A stretch of DNA of 42,841 bases, from positions 1 to 42,841 of IMG/VR virus record IMGVR_UViG_3300033388_004911; one strand, written 5' to 3'. The position numbers and the translations under genes are program-made. The notes below the pieces were generated by a model. The model made no database searches. It saw only the letters and a list, made by a program, of their open reading frames with translations, and had not been told where the DNA came from. This DNA is from a virus. Each line of letters starts with the position of its first letter. Position 1 is the first letter of the stretch. Below, piece after piece: positions 39,400 through 42,841 of this stretch.

Positions 39400-40286
39400 T
39401 CGCCCTCCTCGCCGAACAGCGTCTTGTCCTTCGGCGCCTCGGGCTTCTCGGTGAATAGCGGGCGGGGCGTGAGATATGGGCGTATGAACGGCCGAAGGGC
39501 TCGCGTCCAATCCGCCGGTTCCTCTCGTCGCGTGGCTTGGTCAGGCTGGTAGAACATCGGGAATGGTTGGACCCCGAGCGACACCACCCATTCAAGGCGC
39601 TTCACTGCCTCACTGATTGTATCGCCATCATGCGCCACCAGGACATAGCACGCAAGTCTCCGACGAGCAGTCCCATCACACCATCCCCCAGCTTCGCGTA
39701 GCAAGCGCAGTGCGGCCTCCACGTGCGGCTTGCTGGACGGCCGGTCATATGCCGTATAGGCGATGTCAAGTCGCATATCGGCGAGGGCCCGTGCAAACCA
39801 TGGGCTTACATGTCGGGCTTCAAGCCCACCCGTAAATCGGGCTCGGGCCCTTTGCCCATTCATCATTTCAAGGACGGCCTCAATATGCCCACGCGGACAG
39901 GCCAAGAGGTTGTTATCGCACACATCGTGCCCGTCCTTAATCAGCAGCACACGGATCCGACCTTCCCTCTTGGGCACAAGACACGATTTGCATTTCTGGG
40001 GACAGCCTCGAGACGTCATCAGGTAGCCGGGTTTCATATAGAGGCCTGGCGTGAACTCGCCGCCGGCATCCCCAAGGGCCGGACCGCCTGTCTTCACTCG
40101 GTCATAGAATCGTCCCCACGAGCTGGCCAGACGACGGGCCAGAGGGATATCCCAGGTGAAGGTGACCGACACGTGTACCGCGTCCGCCTTGGGCCTCATG
40201 GCGGCAAACGGCGGCGGGCCGACAAACGCCATCGCATCATCCGGCGTGGCTGCCGTCCTTCGCGGGAATACCCGAATGATCTTCAT
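39396..40286 (-). CDS. Radical SAM-like protein
   Basis: A 296-aa protein with a radical SAM cluster motif, SRGCPQKCKSC (CxxxCxxC, about residue 95), that would bind a 4Fe-4S cluster and cleave AdoMet. Later KDGHDVCDNNLLACP, ARFTGGLEARHVSPWFARAL and YTAYDRP follow the plan of phage and bacterial radical SAM proteins with an internal Cys pair. The reaction is unknown. It overlaps the methyltransferase by ATGA and the large terminase by TGATG, so all three are translated in concert. Modifying a base or a protein are both possible. I chose ATG 40286; the frame is open upstream to 40610, but only inside the methyltransferase gene. Confidence 0.75.
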   Translation of the reverse strand: MKIIRVFPRRTAATPDDAMAFVGPPPFAAMRPKADAVHVSVTFTWDIPLARRLASSWGRFYDRVKTGGPALGDAGGEFTPGLYMKPGYLMTSRGCPQKCKSCLVPKREGRIRVLLIKDGHDVCDNNLLACPRGHIEAVLEMMNGQRARARFTGGLEARHVSPWFARALADMRLDIAYTAYDRPSSKPHVEAALRLLREAGGWCDGTARRRLACYVLVAHDGDTISEAVKRLEWVVSLGVQPFPMFYQPDQATRREEPADWTRALRPFIRPYLTPRPLFTEKPEAPKDKTLFGEEGE

Positions 40287-41740
40287 ACCGGTCCCTCCTT
40301 CGCAAACAGCGGCGCCGCATCCGGCAGGCTCGCCTTCGTCCACGTCGTAGGATTGGCCGCAGCGGCGATCCGGTCTTCCGCCTGCAGGGTATAGTCCGCG
40401 TTCAGTTCGATCCCCAGGTATTCCCTGCCGAGTGACTGAGCCACAACGGCCGACGTCCCGGCGCCCATGAACGGATCGAACACCGTAGCCGGCACGGTTT
40501 CCCACGGCCAGTCCACCGCCCGTCGCCTGACGCGCTCCCACCATCGGTCCTCGTGCCATCGGCTCCGCCAGTGGTGCGGATAGTCCCTCTCGTATTGGGC
40601 GGTGTAACACTCACACCCCGGCCGCCAGCCCCCTGTTCGTACGTAGTAGGATTGCCCGCTTCCGTCCGTGACACCCGACAGGCCGCCAGCGCCAACACTA
40701 GTCGTCCTCGCGCCCTTGGCCTGATCGCCAACATGGTCATTCCAGGACTTGCCCGTCGTTCCGCCACCACGCTCAACCACCCTCACCCAGCCCGCCCCGC
40801 ACTCCGGACAGCAGCCCTTGCCCGACGTCCCCGCCAGCACGCACGGCTCCACGAGCTTCCGCGGGAAGGTGGCAAAGTGAGCTCCGGGATAGCTCTCGGT
40901 CACAATGCTCCAGACCGATCGCTTGTTCCGCCTGGCCACCAGTGCGTTGACCGCCCCCGAGAATGAAGCCTTCTGCTTTGATCGGGCCGTATGCACATAT
41001 CCCACCTGTCCCTTCTCCCGGCCCTCGCGATGCACGCTCCCATGCCCACCGTCGCCCGTGCTCGTATCCCACCCGTCGGGCGTCTTGTACCTGCTCTTCA
41101 AATCCCCCTGAGTCTCATCGCCCGTATACCCCCAGCCAACGCCCGTCCCAAGGGCCGCCTTCGGGTTCACCCCGTCGCCCCGCGCGTGTGCGTTCCCATT
41201 GGTCGGCTCGCTGATCGCCACCTGGTCATAGTAATACCGGGGCTTCTTCGCCAGCAGAAATATCGACTCGTGCGATTTCGTACACCTGTCCCCGCAGCTC
41301 TCCGGCATGGGATTGGGCTTATGCCAGATGATCTCCTGCCGCAAGTACCACCCATCCGCCCGCAACGCGAACGCCAACATCCAAGGAACCCCCACGAGGT
41401 CCTTTTGCTTCAGGCCAGCCGGAATGTCAGGACAGGGAACGCTCACATGTGCCCTGTCGCGGCGGAACGAATTGTAAGCCCTACTCCCCGCCGCGTACGA
41501 ATCCCCAATGTTCAACCACACTGTCCCGTCGTCCCTGAGCTTCGGCCACAGGCTTCGGAACACACCAACCATCTTCTCCACCCATTCCTCCGGCGTCTTC
41601 TCGAGCCCGAGCTGGCCCTCGACGCCATAGTCCCGCAGCGCCCAGTACGGCGGACTCGTCACGACCATATGCACCGACCCGTCGGGGATCCTCGCCCACA
41701 CTTCCGGGTCCATCACACTGCCAACAATAATGCCCATCAT
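40283..41740 (-). CDS. DNA adenine-N6 or cytosine-N4 methyltransferase (beta class)
   Basis: A 485-aa enzyme that methylates an amino group of A or C in DNA using AdoMet. Motif order is the beta class: motif IV VTSPPYWALRDYG near the start (28-32 is TSPPY) and motif I DPFMGAGTSAVVAQSLG (422-429 is DPFMGAGT) near the end. TSPPY is most often cytosine-N4, although some adenine enzymes share it. A CCPECGAGW knuckle at about residue 305 suggests a zinc site in the target-recognition part. It starts at ATG 41740 or 41737, both after AAAGGGC. It would protect phage DNA. It is coupled to the radical SAM gene. Confidence 0.88.
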   Translation of the reverse strand: MMGIIVGSVMDPEVWARIPDGSVHMVVTSPPYWALRDYGVEGQLGLEKTPEEWVEKMVGVFRSLWPKLRDDGTVWLNIGDSYAAGSRAYNSFRRDRAHVSVPCPDIPAGLKQKDLVGVPWMLAFALRADGWYLRQEIIWHKPNPMPESCGDRCTKSHESIFLLAKKPRYYYDQVAISEPTNGNAHARGDGVNPKAALGTGVGWGYTGDETQGDLKSRYKTPDGWDTSTGDGGHGSVHREGREKGQVGYVHTARSKQKASFSGAVNALVARRNKRSVWSIVTESYPGAHFATFPRKLVEPCVLAGTSGKGCCPECGAGWVRVVERGGGTTGKSWNDHVGDQAKGARTTSVGAGGLSGVTDGSGQSYYVRTGGWRPGCECYTAQYERDYPHHWRSRWHEDRWWERVRRRAVDWPWETVPATVFDPFMGAGTSAVVAQSLGREYLGIELNADYTLQAEDRIAAAANPTTWTKASLPDAAPLFAKEGPV

Positions 41741-41762
41741 GCCCTTTCACTCTTTACCGCGC

Positions 41763-41783
41763 GCCGTACGCCGTACGCCGTAC
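41763..41783 (-). repeat. Three tandem 7-bp GTACGGC repeats
   Basis: GCCGTAC occurs three times end to end, with no mismatch. Each step contains CGTACG, a palindrome. It lies between a terminator and the methyltransferase start (41740). Iterated sites spaced by 7 bp resemble protein binding sites, perhaps for the phage's own regulator, but no binder is known. Confidence 0.75.
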
Positions 41784-41786
41784 CTA

Positions 41787-41829
41787 AAAGACCCCGCCGC
41801 CGCTGCGCTAACAATCGGCGGCGGGGGTC
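41787..41829 (-). terminator. Intrinsic terminator after terS/58-aa genes
   Basis: On the minus strand GACCCCCGCCGCCG pairs with CGGCGGCGGGGTC (13 bp, one bulged G) and is directly followed by TTTT. It is the best intrinsic terminator in the window. It ends the small terminase/58-aa unit, so the methyltransferase onwards probably needs its own promoter or read-through. Confidence 0.75.
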
Positions 41830-41882
41830 ACTACGATTCGCACTTCGCGACCAAATGGCCATCCGGTCGCGGCCGGATTTCA

Positions 41883-42059
41883 CTAGCCGAATCCGCCAGT
41901 CATGCTCGACGGCTTCGGCCGCCGCCTCTTCCCTGGGCAGTTCCACACCAGGGGCGCCATATCCTTCGCCGTCATATCACAGCCATCGTTCATCGCCATG
42001 ATGAACGCAAACAGATCTTCTCGCTGCAACGGCCAGCCGTATGGAGCCCAAACTCCCAT
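41883..42059 (-). CDS. 58-aa protein coupled to small terminase
   Basis: A short protein (MGVWAPYGWPLQREDLFAFI, then basic GKRRRPKP) whose ATG at 42059 shares a base with the TGA of the small terminase (TGATG). It has one short hydrophobic helix and a basic end; no family is recognised. The coupling and a following terminator support it as a real gene. Confidence 0.55.
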   Translation of the reverse strand: MGVWAPYGWPLQREDLFAFIMAMNDGCDMTAKDMAPLVWNCPGKRRRPKPSSMTGGFG

Positions 42060-42772
42060 CACTTCCGCTTCCTTCCCGCCGCCCGGGCGTCCGCTTTCAT
42101 CGCCTTCACAACCCGCTCGCTCAACTGTAGGGCTGGCTGCGACCTCCGAAGCTCTTCGATCATCGCCGCCACCTCCCCCGCAATGGCGTTCCCCTGCCGT
42201 TTCGTCAACCCATATTGCCCCTGGCACCGCCTCACCAGCCCCGTGAGCATCGTCCGAATGGCCATGTACCTGCCGATCCACCCCGCAATAGTCGGCCCCC
42301 GTGGCAGCAGCTCCGCCTTCTTCTGCGCCAAGTCCAGCTCCGCCAGCTCCGCCTGAGCCATTTCCCGCCGCCCCCGTCCCCGATTCTGCTCAGACCGCCC
42401 CGCAGCAATCCGCCCCTCTAGCTGCTTCTCCCGCCACTGCACCACAGCCGCCAAGTTATAACTCCCGTCCTTGTTCCTCGGACACCCCTTCCTCTCCCAC
42501 TCACCAATCGTCGGCTTCGAAACCCCCACAACCGCCAGCACTTCCTTCTGCCGAACCTTCCCAACATCAATCGCCCCCCGCCGCAGCCAGCCAATCACCT
42601 TGCCCAAATCATAACTCCCGTCCCCATTCCGGGGACACCCCGCCTTCCCCCATTTCGTAATCGCCGGAGCCGAAACGCCAACGATCCTAGCGATCTGCCG
42701 TTGCTGCAAGCTGGCCAAGCCAGAGTAATCCAGCCGTCCACGCCCCGTTGATTTCGCAACCGTTGCGGGCAT
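42059..42772 (-). CDS. terS: Terminase small subunit (Nu1-like) with two helix-turn-helix repeats
   Basis: A 237-aa DNA-binding protein. Two related units, about 20-63 (QIARIVGVSAPAITKWGKAG, CPRNGDGSYDLGKVIGWL) and 74-113 (VLAVVGVSKPTIGEWERKG, CPRNKDGSYNLAAVVQW), each have a helix-turn-helix and the same CPRN-DGSY turn, so they arose by duplication. Nu1 of lambda has one. The middle is Lys/Glu/Ala-rich, like the assembly helix that binds the large subunit. The ATG at 42772 follows directly on a TAA, so it may be coupled to the end-spanning gene. It would bind DNA next to cos. Confidence 0.8.
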   Translation of the reverse strand: MPATVAKSTGRGRLDYSGLASLQQRQIARIVGVSAPAITKWGKAGCPRNGDGSYDLGKVIGWLRRGAIDVGKVRQKEVLAVVGVSKPTIGEWERKGCPRNKDGSYNLAAVVQWREKQLEGRIAAGRSEQNRGRGRREMAQAELAELDLAQKKAELLPRGPTIAGWIGRYMAIRTMLTGLVRRCQGQYGLTKRQGNAIAGEVAAMIEELRRSQPALQLSERVVKAMKADARAAGRKRK

Positions 42773-42841
42773 TTAACTAACCGTAAGTAATGGCGTTATC
42801 GAAAATATCAGACCCACTCCTTGCGCGGGCCTCTCGTGATC
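42773..42841 (-). CDS. Small CxxC protein, C-terminal part, spans genome ends
   Basis: This frame enters from the right edge and ends at TAA 42773-42775. If the 12-base terminal repeat is counted once, it joins the frame that starts at 123, adding 18 residues and giving 59 in all. The ending (GLIFSITPLLTV) is hydrophobic. The TAA touches the ATG of the small terminase (TAAATG), as in a normal gene junction. Confidence 0.55.
   Translation of the reverse strand, partial: DHERPAQGVGLIFSITPLLTVS
42830..42841. repeat. Right copy of 12-bp terminal direct repeat; candidate cos site
   Basis: Identical to bases 1-12. Its distance to the small terminase ATG is 57 bp. See the left copy for the reasons to see a cos site and for the alternative of an assembly overlap. 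Confidence 0.6.

Noticed and set aside
40287-40610. Extension of the radical SAM frame by 108 codons into the methyltransferase gene
   Set aside because: It overlaps conserved methyltransferase motif I coding, and the ATGA junction at 40283-40286 with the CxxxCxxC domain following gives a better start.
41737-41946. 69-codon minus-strand frame covering the terminator and triple repeat
   Set aside because: It would translate through a strong terminator stem and overlaps the 58-aa gene, so coding is unlikely.
1-42841. tRNA genes or a CRISPR array
   Set aside because: I saw no cloverleaf-like set with a TTCGA-type arm and no regularly spaced repeats, although a covariance search was not possible here.

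Overview
The window is a dense tailed-phage genome (Caudoviricetes), probably one complete genome unit. Every gene I can support lies on the minus strand, so functionally it reads from right to left. Strong purine-rich ribosome binding sites (AAGGA, GGAG, GAGG) precede many genes, and long runs of genes overlap by ATGA or GTGA. A tape measure protein, a lambda-type tail chaperone frameshift and gpZ/gpU-like genes, with no sheath, point to a siphovirus. The host cannot be read from the sequence. GC content is high and several small proteins are unusually cysteine-rich. I see no integrase, DNA polymerase or recognisable endolysin.

The two window ends carry the same 12 bases. If they are joined, a 59-codon gene reads through the joint and stops directly against the start of the small terminase. 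A 5-bp dyad also appears around the 12 bases. This is what a lambda-like cohesive end site (cos) would look like, next to Nu1-like and GpA-like terminase genes.

Layout in transcription order: (1) 42.8-37.4 kb, packaging: small terminase, a 58-aa protein, a terminator and a triple 7-bp repeat, a beta-class DNA methyltransferase, a radical SAM protein and the large terminase. (2) 37.3-33.6 kb, an accessory block: two zinc-ribbon proteins, a PD-(D/E)XK nuclease-like protein, a SpeD-like pyruvoyl decarboxylase with its catalytic residues intact, a DUF3326 protein, a Rossmann methyltransferase-like protein and a 35-aa membrane peptide. (3) 33.6-27.7 kb, head: a membrane coiled-coil protein, gpW, portal, a fused prohead protease/major capsid protein with a strong internal start, and a DUF2190 protein. 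(4) 27.6-21.2 kb, a translationally coupled glycan block: four glycosyltransferase-like proteins (one with tandem domains), a polysaccharide pyruvyl transferase, a methyltransferase-like protein and a DUF115-like protein. (5) 21.2-9.0 kb, tail and adsorption: small tail or decoration proteins, a protein with a degenerate NodB-like domain, neck/tail completion proteins, tail tube, chaperones G/GT, tape measure and distal tail proteins. (6) 8.9-0.1 kb, regulation and DNA metabolism: an XRE regulator, an ASCH protein, a membrane protein, a C5-cytosine methyltransferase whose coding region is open and apparently meaningful in a second frame, a protein with an FtsK-gamma-like winged helix, a DUF5131 protein, a zinc-ribbon protein and a putative replication initiator.

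The features most worth following up are the SpeD-like/DUF3326/methyltransferase operon inside the packaging-head region, the glycan cassette embedded between head and tail genes, and the dual-frame coding at the cytosine methyltransferase.
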